Shown: positions 22,626 through 36,400 of the stretch, one piece after another
Layout: every line of letters starts with the position of its first letter
Position numbering within the stretch: position 1 is the stretch's first letter
DNA from: Tubiluchus corallicola
Taxonomy: Eukaryota; Priapulida; Priapulimorpha; Priapulimorphida; Tubiluchidae
Assembly (NCBI GenBank): GCA_030141605.1
Contig: JAQGDQ010000160.1
Location: forward strand, 1-62,000
Reading direction: 5' to 3'
Length of the DNA stretch: 62,000 nt
The notes under the pieces: generated by a model
Seen by the model: the letters and a program-made list of their open reading frames with translations, nothing else
Database searches by the model: none
Told to the model about the DNA's origin: nothing
Program-made: the position numbers and the translations under genes

Positions 22626-25600
22626 TTATTTCACTTTGTGCTTTTTCTTTTTTTCTTTTTTCTGTTTTTTCCGCTTTCTGTCCTTCTTATGCTTCTTCTG
22701 TTTTCTTGAAGAAGTTTCCCCACTACTACTTTCATTACTGGACTCGACACTCGTTACTTTGTGCTTTTTTTTCTTCTTCGTTACTGCTCCACTCCCATCA
22801 TCCTCATCACTATCGTGACTAGTATTGCTTTTCTGTTGGTGCTCTTCATCAACATCATCACCAGTCTCTGCCTCTTGTGCTGTCCTTGCAACACTAGAGC
22901 GTCTCTTTCTCTTATGACTGCTAGGAGACAACTGTGACGGACGACTGCTAACAGGGGGAGTTGTGCCAGGTGGCGGCGGTTCACTATCCGATTCTTCATC
23001 GGTCGAGTCACCATAATCAGGAACAAAGTTTGTCTCATCATGCATTGTTGATAAACGTCTGTCATCAGCATCCTTATGCTCTTTTTTCTTTTTGTCTCTT
23101 TTGTCCAATTTTGAATCTTCTATCGAACTCTTTCTTTTGCTAGATGCCTTGCTTTTTCGCTCTTCAGAATTTGGTTTTGTCGAATGCCTTTCGTGAGTTT
23201 CCTCATCACAAAATGCTTCAACAATCTTTTTGGATTTAGCTTTCTCATAAGAAATTTTGTGTTCTATTTTAAGATTATCTCGAGAAACATTAGCTTCTTT
23301 GGCAGTAATCCTTCTCTCATCAGTACTTCTAGTTCTGTGGCTCTTGTTGTATGTCTGAGAATCATCACATATGTCTCTAGTTTTATCTCTCTTTGCTCTT
23401 GAAGATTCTCTATTATTACTAGAATCCTTCAAACGTTTTGAAGGACTGACGTCGTGGGAATCCCTCACAACAGACAAATGCCTTTTAGTAGGACTTTCCC
23501 TGGAAGCCAAATGAGCAGGACTACGTGAATCCTGGACCCTTCTGAAGACACGGGTAGTGTTTCTGTCTTCCCTCGAATGACCTCTTGAAGTATCTCTTCT
23601 GTATCGCCCATCCCTTCTGCGGTCATCTAATGCAGGTCGATGATCTTTGTTTTCTCGCACATGATCATCCTCTTTCAGAAATTTTTCTCCATCATCAGCT
23701 CTATTTCTGCCTGATCGAGACAAAAATGCCCTGTCTGATCGAGGAATATTCAGTCTAATTTCATGTGCCGGATCAGTCTCATTTCTGGGCCCATCTCTTC
23801 TTACATCACGGTCTCTATCTCTGTGATCATGTGTCCTAGCATCTTTCACTCGGTCTGATTTGTGTTTGCGAGTATCTGATCTCAGATGGGACCGATCATG
23901 CCTATCATCATGCACTTCTCGTTCTCTATCAATGCTGTGTTGAATATTGACCCTGCGTGAATCAGTTCTGACTTGTACAGATCTATCTCTGTTGCTATTA
24001 CTGGGAGAGCGTTGCGTTGATGTTCTATCCAAGTGTATATCAGACCTCATGCTGTCTCTTCTATTGTCACGATAGCTTGACCTGTGATCAGTTACAGAGT
24101 CTCCCTTACCCCTACGTAGATCTCTTCTGAAGTCAAACCTTTCTTTTCTCTCTCTTAAGAAGTCTGCCTGGTCAATCTCATGTGGGAAATTCAAATCACC
24201 TCCAATAGTTTCAGGCCTGGCATCAAGCAGCATGTCTGAATTGCCTACATAAACAGGAGATCGTTGAACTACCATTTGTAAGCCAACATCACCCCCATCA
24301 AAAATATCTTCTCTTCTCATATCAATACAGTCATCCATATCTAAAAGCATTCCACGATCATTTGAATCATACCTATGTTTAGATCTTCCAAGTTCATCTA
24401 TCCTTATACCTCTGTGATTTGTTCTTCTAGTATCATGCCTATCCTCTCTTGTACGATGCTCCCTCTCATTCCTTTCTATTCTTAACCTTCGATCAATTTC
24501 TTCATCTCTAATTACAGGTCTCAGTCTGTCATCTCTGACATGATCCAAGCTATCATCCCTTCTTAACCGGCTGCTGTTGTCACGACTTTTGCGATCTAGT
24601 TTAATGTCATCGCTTCTTCTATGTTGCAAATGATCATCTCTACTAGATTCCCCTACATTACGGCTTCGGTGGTGTCTTTCTGCATCAGTTATATCACTTC
24701 TTCTAATATCAATTTCACCAGCCCTTCTCTCACCCCTTCTTTCGTCTCTTATTAAATGAGAATCATCTCTTCTGGGTACACTGGCTCTGCGCTCACGAGT
24801 GCTACTATGCCTATCATTTTCAAATGAGTCATATGCAGCACTTCTGAGTCTTTTGCTGCGATTATCATCCATCCTAGGCAAATCTTCTTCTACTTCTCTG
24901 TATCTTCCAGATTTGTGCCTGTCATGGTCACTCTCAAGAGGAGCTTCTGGACTAGTACGATGTGCAATACCTTTTGCATGCCAGTAATCGTCAACATGCC
25001 TGTCATAACTATCAGCTTCCTCATCAAAATCAGGTGTAGGTGGATGTCTAGTGTGACTAGATTGAACAGATGTCACAACAACACTTGAAGCAATTCGAGG
25101 CTTTTGTATTAAATATTTTTCAGCTCTTTCGATTACTGACGAAGGAATAGCTTCACGTCTTACTCTAGGTGAAGATGGTTGAGATTTTTCTATTTCTTCA
25201 TCTTCGAGTTCCCATTTAGACAATTCTCGAGCAACAAAAACTTCTCGCTCATTAGTTGGCACACCGGTTGGCCCTGAAACACTTCCTTCACTTGCAGACT
25301 CCTTGGCAGCTTTCCTTCTCTTCTTGGCTAACTTTTCTTCTCGCTTCTTTTCTTTTTTTGCTTTTTTCAGTGCTTTTCGCTCTTTTTTAGACAATTTTAG
25401 TTCTTTTTTATTTTCATCAGTTTCTGTTTGAAAGTGCTCTGCACAACGAGATGAAATAACATCGTGATCATCATCTTTTTCTTTGTTTTCTTCATTAGAA
25501 TCTGCAAATTTTTTCGGCATATGACTGTCAACAGTTTCACTGGCTACAACACTGTCTGTTACACCATCAGCAATTTTGCCAACATCCTGCTCCGGTTCAA

Positions 25601-27465
25601 CTTTTTCAGGTTTTAATACTTCTTCCTCAGTTACAATATTAATATTTTCTTCTACAATTACATCTGAAACTTGTTTTAAAATTTGAATCTTGTCATTTTG
25701 TTTGACAGCAGAATTATTCATTTCATCTTCAGCACTGTCAATTTGTTTGACAACTTCTGTTTTTTCTTTGTCAGCTATTTGAGCACTATCACTTTGCTTC
25801 AGATCTTCCTTGTCAATAAGACTTGCTGATACATTCTCATTTACAAAACGTTTTTCATCCATCAAATCTACATCTGATGAATGGTTCTTTAATTCATCAT
25901 CTTTCTTCTGCACATTGTCCTCAGCATCTGAAGAAAATATATCAAACAAGTTTCTTGATTCCTTTTTAACTGGTGCATTGGTTTCCAAAATTCTGGCACT
26001 ATCACTTGTTAGACATTCCACTGTTGCTACTCCACTGTCTTTTTCAGCCTTATCACCTAATGTTTTATCTACCAATCTCTCTGGATGGTTTTCATTGTTT
26101 TCATGTATCACTTCATTTGCTTCACCTGTAATTTTGACAGTATCATGAACATTTGCCACACTTTTTGAGACATCTTGCAGTGGAGGTGACAGTAAGGTCA
26201 GATGACAGTCTTTAGAATGAAATGTTGAACTTGTAGTAAAAGGCGTTTTTCTGGTAGAAGCAGCAGAAAATGGACGATTCCTAGAAACCCCAACAATAGA
26301 TCGAATTGGTAAACCCTTTTCAGCCTCGACTACTGATTCAGCTTTATTAACATCAAGAACCTCATTTAACTTGCCCTCTGTTGGCATTTCTTCAAGTGAT
26401 ATTTCCTTAGATGATTTTTTCTTATGCTTTTTGTCTTTTTTGTGCTTTTCTTTTTTTCGAAGGTCTGATTCTTCAGATTCCAATTTTTGCCTGCTTTTCT
26501 TTTCTTTCAAATCGCTTTCTTTTTTTGCTGGTGACCTGTTTTGATCCTTTCCTGAATTACCAACACGCCTTTCTTTTTCCAAAGAGCCTTTTCGCTGTCC
26601 ACTTCTAGGACTATACACGCTTGAGCTTTTTGCTTTTTCACCATCATGCTTACTTTCAACTCTCACTGTGTGAGCATAGCTATCCCATTCTTTATCAGCT
26701 GATCTAAGCTGCTTGTTCTTTTCGTGCTCAGGCATGTCATAAGGATGTCTTTCATGGATTTTAGCTCCTTCGACAAAAAATTCTCTGTTTTCATGCTTTT
26801 CAGATCTATGCTGTTCCTGATCACGTCTGCCACGCCTTTCCCCTTCATATCTAGACCTGTTCTCTTTGTTTTCTTTATCATGCACAAGTTTGCTGTCAGC
26901 ATAAGATTTTGTTCTATCAACATCACGAGGAGGACGTCGATCCCTACCATCCCTACCACGAGACAGTGACCGTCGATAACGAGGCTCAGGTGTACGTGAA
27001 GAGCGATATCGGTCAAAGTCTCCTCTATTGTAATCTGTATCATGTTTAGAGCCATAAAAGTAATTATAAGTATCACAATTTCTAGCATCATTGGAATAAG
27101 GTCTTTCGCGCCTGTCTGTTCTTGATGGTGATAATCTTGCAGGAGAGAATCGTCGAGGCGATGTCTTACGATAACGTGAAGGTGAAGGAGTACGCCTTCT
27201 GCGAGGTGACCGTGCTCGTGATGGTGGCAAGTGTCTTGAGGGCGAGTATTTTCGAGGTCTACGCCTTGGCGACCGTGATCGAGATCTTTGCGGAGAGCGA
27301 GACAATGAACGACTGAATGATTTAGTTCGACGAATAGGTGAAGCACTGCTGCTGCTTTTACTGATACTCCGTGAGCGTGATTTTGATGATTGACGTTGCT
27401 TTTTCCGTTCTCTTAAAGCACGCTCAAAGTCAGCCAACGGATCGGATTTCTTTGCTTCTTCATCC
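22626..27465 (-). CDS. RBBP6: RBBP6 last exon, SR/RD/KE-rich tail (4840 nt)
   Basis: Acceptor gattacag, then one open frame of 1613 codons to TAA at 22626-22628. Starts DEEAKKSDPLADFERALRER, then an RS domain (SRSRSISKSSSSASPIRR), acidic Ser-rich and Arg/Asp-rich repeats, a short conserved FVPDYGDSTDEESDSE (about residues 2212-2227) and a Lys-rich end (KKHKKDRKRKKQKKEKKKKH). Predicted to be disordered and nuclear. Other long frames in this span are shadows of its biased codons. Confidence 0.95.
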
Positions 27466-30400
27466 CTGTAATCAATCATCACAACATTTGTTAGATGTAC
27501 TTAATTAGCTACAGACTAAAACAGAATATGAAGTGCAAATGTAAATAGTACAGATGTAGATACTGTTAGGGATGTTAAACGATACAATTTGGCGATATGA
27601 TAATGATAAACTATTTTTAGACGATACGATACGATAAATTATTCAAACGATAAAAACGATACTGAAGTTAGATAATTTATGCAGCAAAAAAGTATCATTA
27701 ACAAAAAAATTACTAAATGCTTCAATGCTGTATACTGAAATGGCTGCCAGTTATGAAATGCAAGTTTGTTTAACGACGTGATTCATAAATAAGTAAGCCG
27801 CAACAGGTAAACATATTATTACTGAGATAAAAATATTTATCTACACGAGCTGCACATGAATCGGGAAAGTGACACTAAAAATATAGTACAGTGTACTTGG
27901 CATCAACGTTTCAGTATCAAAGTGTATAAAGGGGTCTCTATACTTTGTCAGTATGATTCAGAGTGAAGATAGCCATTAGTAACAATAGTGCTATTTTAAA
28001 GTACAAGAAAATGATTCGGCGTCTGACAAGCTTATAATTTTAAATAATTCTTTGTTGCCACTTCTTTGTATGGTACAGTTACTGTAAATAAACTGAAAAG
28101 CAGAGTGAAGTAATTTTATTTATGAAGGTAAGTGATAGCAACGATACACAGTAAATTCGAAAAGATAAAGGTATTTATAGAATAATACCGTTACGATGGT
28201 TATCGATACCTATCGTTATAGTTAATATCCCTAGATATTGTAACAAATTAAGTAAAAGTCATTTCACCCAAAAGCAAAAACAAGTGCAAAACTCTATCCA
28301 GAAAAAGTTAAAACATGAGAAAAGCTTCTCTACTTAAGTTTACATGTAAACAGGCATATAATAAAATATTAAAAAACTAGTTATGTAAAGCAAGAGCAAA
28401 TACTATGAATTGGATGAATTAATCCATATACGTACTTGAGTCGTTTTTGTTCACGATAAAACTCTTCCTCAGACAAAGGTTTCTCGTCTGGCATCACACC
28501 CGGAGGTGGTGGCTCAGAATGAACTCGGTCTGGCAGTGGATCTAAAAGGCTTGGCAACCTTGTTGGCGGAGGATGCTGCTGCACTGGATAGGCAGGCACT
28601 GGATACTGTGGAGATCCACTCACTATAAAGCAAAATGCAGTTAAAAAACAAAAGAATCTTTCGCAGCTGCAAAGCAAGAATAAGGTCCATAATCTATAAA
28701 TTCTCAAAATGTAAGAATATTTTGGTTGCAATTTGTTAGAAATTTAAAAAACCAAGAGCAAATACATTACAGGTCATTTGTTTACTTGCTATAATACTCA
28801 TGACTAAATAAATGTTCTTGTTTTATTATTATCATGCAAACTGTTAAAATTGTTTTGCTTTCAATTGTCAGACATGAAAAATTTGCTCAGTGGTAGTTAC
28901 CAGTGACTGGTTTTCCCGCAGTAAATTATGAGTTTGATATACTATTGAGCAATACCATTAATCAAAATCTTATAAGCTACATACATAACAATTGTTGCTG
29001 GTCTGCGCACAGATGGAATGTCAGAATAAAGTAGGGTAATAGGGACAGCACGTGAGAATTGACTGCGATGAGTAAACCTCAGTTACAATTTAAATATAAC
29101 TTAATAAAAAAAGTATAAAGATTGAATAAAGTGTGAACATAAATACATACCGTGGGGTTGAAACTGGGTGTGCACTGGAAATCGACTTGGCCTTTCTCCT
29201 CGGTAACCAAGCGACATTTCAGCTGAGAAACTATGGGGTCTGTCTGACGGGGCTGATACCATTTGCGGTCTCATTCCCTCTCCATAATTATAAGACATAG
29301 AAGGTGGTGGATAGTGAGGGAAATCTACAGGCGGCCGAAAGTGTGGACCACCGTGAGGACGAGGTCCTCTGATATGTGAGGGTGGTCCAATGACAGCCGT
29401 AGGATGTACAGGAGGTAATGAATGATGTTCAGGTGGAGGTCTACTAGCTTGCAAACGGCCTGATGGTCCATTCTGTTCCAGGAATGGTCGTCGGTTGTCC
29501 CCAACTTGCCTGTGTTTAGAAGCTGGAATAGGTTGCTCTGTCACCGCAGGCGAGCCTGTCTCAGAAACACTGATTAGTGACTCAGAGTGTGAAACTGGGG
29601 TTGGTCCACTACTTTCATCTCTGTCTGATGTACTATGATTGTTATCAATATGACTGCTGCTAGACGACTCAATTGGAGTGTTCTCATCATTTTGTTTGCG
29701 TGGAGGAGAGACATGCTGAGGATGTGGGCTAGCTACAGAATGCTGAGATTGTGAGTTAGCAACTGATGCTGGATGTTGCTCTCCATGACTAGGTCCTTGA
29801 GGTCGAATGTGTTTTGTGCCAGATCCCTTGCCTTGGTGATAACTAAAAGGAGGCCAAGCCCTAATGTTTGGCTGTACAGTTGTTACCCTAAGAAAATGAT
29901 ATTAGATTACTGTACTCTAATTTACTAGAACTACTACTATGCAGTGAAGCTATGATATTACAGTATCTTGTCTCGTTACCTGTTTAGGATAAAAATGATA
30001 AGCATTAGCAACACTACTGATAGCAAGAAAATAATTTGGCAGCAACAACAATATTAAAAAGTCAAACAATGATAAAAAAGTATCCAATTTCATTTTTGCA
30101 CTATGTCCATCAAATACGAAGACAGTGTAGCTTTTCGAGAGATACAGCTCCTGCAATAATTGAAACTATTTTTTCAAAATGACACAAATTAAACTACTAG
30201 CAATGTTAAATTTTATTGGCATTATGACAATAGAAGCAAAGCTGCTTTAGGTACGTGCAATGTCACATTCAACATGATTTTTAATGTAAGCAGGGAACAA
30301 ATGCGCATCATGAATCTATATTCAATACTCTAATGTATTTAGCTGCAATAATATTTCTTTAAAATACTGCGAGTTAAACACAAAATTTTTGCTTTCACAT

Positions 30401-33400
30401 TATTTTACTAAACTAGCAAAGAGCAAAATGGAGTGAAAATTGACAAGGCCTGGTACTAAGAGGATTCTTCAGGTTTCATTAAATTAAAAACATACATGAC
30501 ACGTTACTTACAAACAAAATACTGTCATTGGTTTTTGTCTGCAAGAAAGATACAGCCATAGAAACTGTAAATATTACCCAATGAAAGTATTCAAGCAATT
30601 GGTACTAGCTTGCATGGCGCTGCAACAACAGCACTTATTGACAAAAGGTTATAGTGTCATGAACCATAAATACCAGACCTACTGTTCCTACCCTATTTAC
30701 CAATTTAAAAAAGTACCATATCATTTTTTAAAAAATTGACTTGGTATCAATATTTTTTACATTAAATAGGCTGAGACACAACAAGTCAAAAAAATTTAAA
30801 TAAAATTATCTTACCTGCCAGGTATGCTTTGACTATGCCCAACATGTGGCCCTGCGGTTGGTTTAGAATCTGTGTAATATAAAGCCATAAACAGGATACC
30901 ATGCACAAAAGAGCTATAACATATTGTTGGCAAAACTAGGATCCATGGCACAAGCCAGATATATCACATAATGTATAAACATTTGGCAGAGGCATGAAAG
31001 GCGGGTGTTTTCTAGAAACATTGGCACGCCCATGTTTGTGACACAGAAAAAAATTGAAAAACATAAAATGTTAAACAACGCATCTTTGTCAGTATCTTTC
31101 CCCGTTTGTCACATTTGCAAACCCACGTTTGGAGTATGGGCTTGCAAATGTTTCTAGAAAATACCCATCTTTCGCGCATCTGACAAACATATAAACATTA
31201 TGCGATATATCTGGTATTTCCCGCATCTCGGAAATTTTCTCTTCTTCTTGCAATGCATCAAGCATTGCCTGATATTTTCTCTCTCAGTAAACTACCATAA
31301 CATTCGACAGATATTAGGAAACGTAGAAAAAATGCTTGACTTTATTGAGCCAAAAACCTGTCCACTGAACAGTCCTGATTTACATACAGTAGACTGAGAT
31401 GCACAGAAAAACTTATTTCACGGAATTTATCAGACAAAATTGCAACCTATCTACAGTAGCTTCTGCCTGATAACAAACAGTTTCAACTAAAAAATTAATA
31501 AGTGGGTTTGAAAAAAATTGTAAAAGTTAGCAGCAAAAAATGAATTTTTAATTTAACGGCTGCAAGGATCTGATATTGAACTCCAGATTTCACTTTTGAA
31601 CTACATAAATAATCAACGGTACAAAAATACCCTAGAAAATTTCTTTTTTCGTCAACAGCATATTTTCCATGAATAACTGAAGACGTAAGGTGAACACTAA
31701 TCTTGCTATTTTTTCCACATAACACCAATTACATTTTACTGGCAACGTTACATTCTATTGACATTATGACAACAGAAGCACGGCTGCTTTAGAAACTTGT
31801 AATGCCACGATTTTCAATGTAAAAATTTCAATTCAAATGGACATCATGAATCTATATTCGATGTAACTCTCACGTGTTTAGCTGCATTATATTTCTTGAA
31901 AATGTTGTAAGTTAAATACTCAGTTTTCCTTTCATGCTCATTCACTAAATTAGTCAAGAGCAAAATGAAGTGAAAACTGACACAACCTGGCACTAATAGT
32001 ACTCTTCAGGTTTCATTAAATTATAGACATACATAACTCGTAGCTTAGAAACAAAATATTTTCATTGTTTTTGTCTATAGGAAAGAGAGCCCCAACTGCT
32101 ATAAATATTACGGTAAGGTAGGATAATAAAAACAGAATGCATCATTTACTTACGTGATGTATGAAATTCTTGCCGCATAGGAGCACCCTAAAGAAATAAA
32201 ACACATTTGATAAAAGCAAATAACATACTCACTCCAAGATTTCAAAGGCCAGTAATACTGGCTACTCTTATGAACACCGGAATAAATTTATTACATGCTT
32301 ATACCGAAAATCATAATTTAGCAAATAATAACAAGACATTATAAAAAAATGCTCTTTAGCAAAGTGAATGGGCTGAATTGTACACAAAAATTCATATTGG
32401 ACTGTGCATCTAATTGAAGTAGCAATAAAATGCTATAAAATTACATACTTTGGTTACTACGCTAACTGTTTGTATAGATTCACCAGCACTGATATCGATA
32501 TCGTTAGATTGTACTGTACTTGGAACACGGGTTTCTACCAGCACGACCTTCTCTGTAAGCTGCTGAGCTTTTCTTTCTTGCTCTTCTTCTCTGAAAATGA
32601 GAAAAAACATTGCAAGACCTCTTGATAATACGAAATCACTAAAATACACTGTATGCATAACTAGTGTAAAAACTAGTCTATTCCAAATGTGAATTCCAAG
32701 TATTTTGATAAAAAATTTACAACAGTGACAATAGTTGATGATGACAGTAAAGAGTGCGATTACAATAAGCTTGAATTCACAATGTGGCAATTAGCCGAAA
32801 ATTTAAATTGTACGTTTAAATTTAAAACAACTACCAAATTAGTCTTATTATAGTCAAAATTCAAATTTTGTTTAACATTTCAAATTGTGTGTTCATGAAA
32901 TGATTTTAAACAATTTTTAATTCATTTATTAAAAAACACTAGTTATTCTCACTCAAACTGCTTTTTAAGTTCCTCTTCTCTTTTTAGTTTCTCTTCCTTC
33001 TTCTTCTGCATGCGCTCTTTCACTTTCGTATAACCAGTTTCATTCTTATAATTTTCTACAGCCTGGCGGAGCCTTGTGTTTGGAATCAATGAATCTGGAG
33101 AAATATCAGTCTCCTTGCAACTCGGACACACATGATCCTCTGTTTCTAACAAAGTTCCGCGAATGCCTGAAAAATAAATGGAACAATTTCAGTAAAAAAG
33201 TACCACAAAGTACATTACAAAAGTTGCGCTGTAACACGGTGTGTCTGTCTAAACTTGTCTAACGGAATCAATTTACAGTCAATTAAAATAGAATAAAAAA
33301 CACACTGGTCACAGACACAAAATTAACTGGATTTCCAAAAAGTAAGGCACAACAAAGTTAAACCAAAGCAAGACCTGCAGAAAATGAAAACAATAATTTC

Positions 33401-36400
33401 TTACCTACACAAAAACAATCAAATATTTTTTTACAGAGATTGCCCAAAACAAAGGCAGTGGTGCCTTGTGACTACATTAAAAAATGACATGGTAAATAAA
33501 ATAAAAGTCCAGAAAACAAGAAGTCTTTTGCTAGTGACATTATAATAAGTGTGATTACAATTAACAGGAAAGCAAACTTCTGGTAAAGAATTCCACATAT
33601 AGAAAGCATGAAGGAAAAAGTATAGTTACATACAGCTGACCAAAATGAGTACTCTAAGCAAACTGTCAGTCTTAGGAATCAGCAAAGAACAATCTTGAGA
33701 ACATCTGCTATAGTTCATTAAAAACAATGATAAAAGAAGCACAATGTAGCAAGAAATTGTAGCATGAACCAAATCTGATTAGATTAACTTGACAATACAA
33801 TTTTGCCTTTGTCATAACAATACAAAGTTACAATAAATTAATGCCTTTTGCAAATCTGATTACAATATATGATTACAAAGTTAGGCAAAGACAATATAAA
33901 AAAGGAGGAACAATAAGTTATTAGGCTAACATAGGAAGAGGTATTAAATTACGACAAATGACAAATAAGCCAAATATCTTGTATCTCAGACAAACATTAC
34001 ATTTGTAACCAAGCAAGCAAACCCTTGGAGGAAGATTCAAGCACAACAAAGATTCACTGAAGTGAAATCTTATCTTCTGTAAAATCAACGGCAGTTTTTG
34101 GAAGACTGTAACTGCAAATCGAAGTGTGTGGCGCCATCTTACTAATGATAGCATGTCAGCTTTTGAGCATGGGAGAAATGCTATAGTAAAAAGGAAGAGA
34201 AGAACAACACTCTTGTAATGCCCATCTCAGCCAAGCCAGGTATGGACTCCTAATGGTGACAGGCGATGCAGATAAACCTATGCAGTCATGACAGGACTCA
34301 ATAGCTAAATCCTTACAATAAGCTACTCTATATAGATCAAATCACTACTAGATCCTTATCAAAGCAGATTGATAGAGACAGAGAGAAAGAGACTGTATTT
34401 GATTAATCAACAACAGTGTTGTTCAGTTGACTGTTGTGTGCATGCTCACATAATTTATCTTGGGAGAGATGTTCAGCTTTTGCATTGTTGTTATTCATGC
34501 TGCGAGGCTGCGCCTGATCAGATTTGACGGTAGATCAAAACGGCACAAATCCAAATCTTCGAAAGGTTTCTCCGTGTGAATCTGAGTGTGGTTGCGCAAT
34601 GTAAAGTGCAAATGTGTGTTGCCTTAACAATAAGTAGTTCTTTTTTGCCATCAAATCTCGGTCCGAGTAAACAATGCAAACTATCTTAACAATAAAAAAC
34701 GCACATTTAGCTGTTTACCAGAAATAAAAATTTGATTACAACTTACACTCATCGCAGAAACTGTTTCCACAACATGGAATAACAACAGCATCAGTGAGCA
34801 AGTCTTTGCAGAAAACACAGGACAGCTCTGGTGGAATCTCTCTTTCAGGTTCCGGCTCTGGTTCAGGTTCATCTTTGGGCACAAATGGTGGACGTTCCTT
34901 TTTACCAATTTTGTACGCTTCACTAAAAGTGGGAAAGTTAAAATGCATTTTGAAAGTAAAGTTTAGCAAGGCAGATATTCAATTCTTAAAAATTTTAGAA
35001 ACTTTTCTCTTTTTTTTGTTAAGTCAAAATGAAAACCAAAGTAAATGTGAATCACACCATACATAATCTCGACAAGTGTCTTACAACAAGCACATAATAA
35101 GTGCTCACAAATGTGTGACAAGTCACAGATATTTGCCACGTAGTAAAGCACTAAATATGTAGACTTACGCATCAATCTTTGGAACAGCATAGGTACCAGC
35201 ACCAGTGAGAAGTGCTCCCGGAACTGATGGATCACTCACGGTGGTCATGAAACTCCGAGGAATCCCTGAGCTCCGTTTTATACCACGGCTGCTTTCCTTC
35301 CCCTCCTCTCCTTTCTACAGTAAAATAGATTAATAGAAGCCAACAGATTAAGAAAAGGTTTCAATCATCAGGTGACTGAAAATAGACAAGAATATGCTCT
35401 ATTCAACATCAAGTGGCCATTTTTTGTAAATCAAGCATCTAATGTGAGTCCCCCCATATTTTTGATTTTTGGCCATATCAAAAAAAAATTTTTAAACAGT
35501 GTACAGAACTAAATTCCATCATGACTCTTCAAATGTGGCAAGTCCTCTATGACAGGCCTAAGATGAGTGTGGAAAATAAAAGAATATTAAAAGTGTGTCT
35601 TAGGACAGTGTCACTGATCAATAGTCAACATCTTCTTTCCTCACCACTGTAAGTACCAGGTATGACCGGATCAGCTAATTTCTTGACCTGCAAACAATTT
35701 GGTCCACAAATTTGCACATCTTCAGTCTGTTCAAAAATCTGCATTTCACTATTAACAGTTATCTGCAACTGCAGCGTCAGTGATTAATTCAAATCTGTGA
35801 TCCGTTCCCAATCCGCAATCCTGCTCACGGTGCTAAATTTAATTCATGTTTTAATTAAGACAATGGAATTACCTGTGCAAATCCTGTGCAACGATAATTT
35901 GCATTTTGAAAAACACGCAGCTACCATAGGAATGTGTGATAAAAAATTAAAAAACTTTTAGGCTGCTCTGTAGCCTGCACACAATCGGGAAGATGGAACA
36001 AACAAAATAACTGTCAGTGTTAAATAAGATCAGCACGACAAAATAAAAAACTGGTACATTTGCTAAACAGTCGAGTGCACTGTGCGTGACGTGCACATTG
36101 TTCATCAAAGTTGCGGATTAACATTAATGATAACAGTAATTTGTAAATATCAGAGCCACAAATATTTTTTATCAGCATCCGATCTGCATTTCTGCTTTAC
36201 TTTCAATGTATCTGCAATCTGATCCGATTCGCAAAAATGTTGAGAATCTTGCCCTAATCCAATACACAGGACCCTAGTCCGATCATGCCTGATAAGTACA
36301 CATAACAAATCTGATCTCCAAGGGTCGAGTGCACAGGTGTCCAGAAACCTAATGTAAAATGCTCTAACTTACTTGGCAGCATTGCCTCCTTATTTTAAAA

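Noticed and set aside
26663-27346. 227-codon open frame on the - strand within the RBBP6 last exon
   Set aside because: Shadow frame of the biased Arg/Ser codons; the main frame matches RBBP6 and continues through it.
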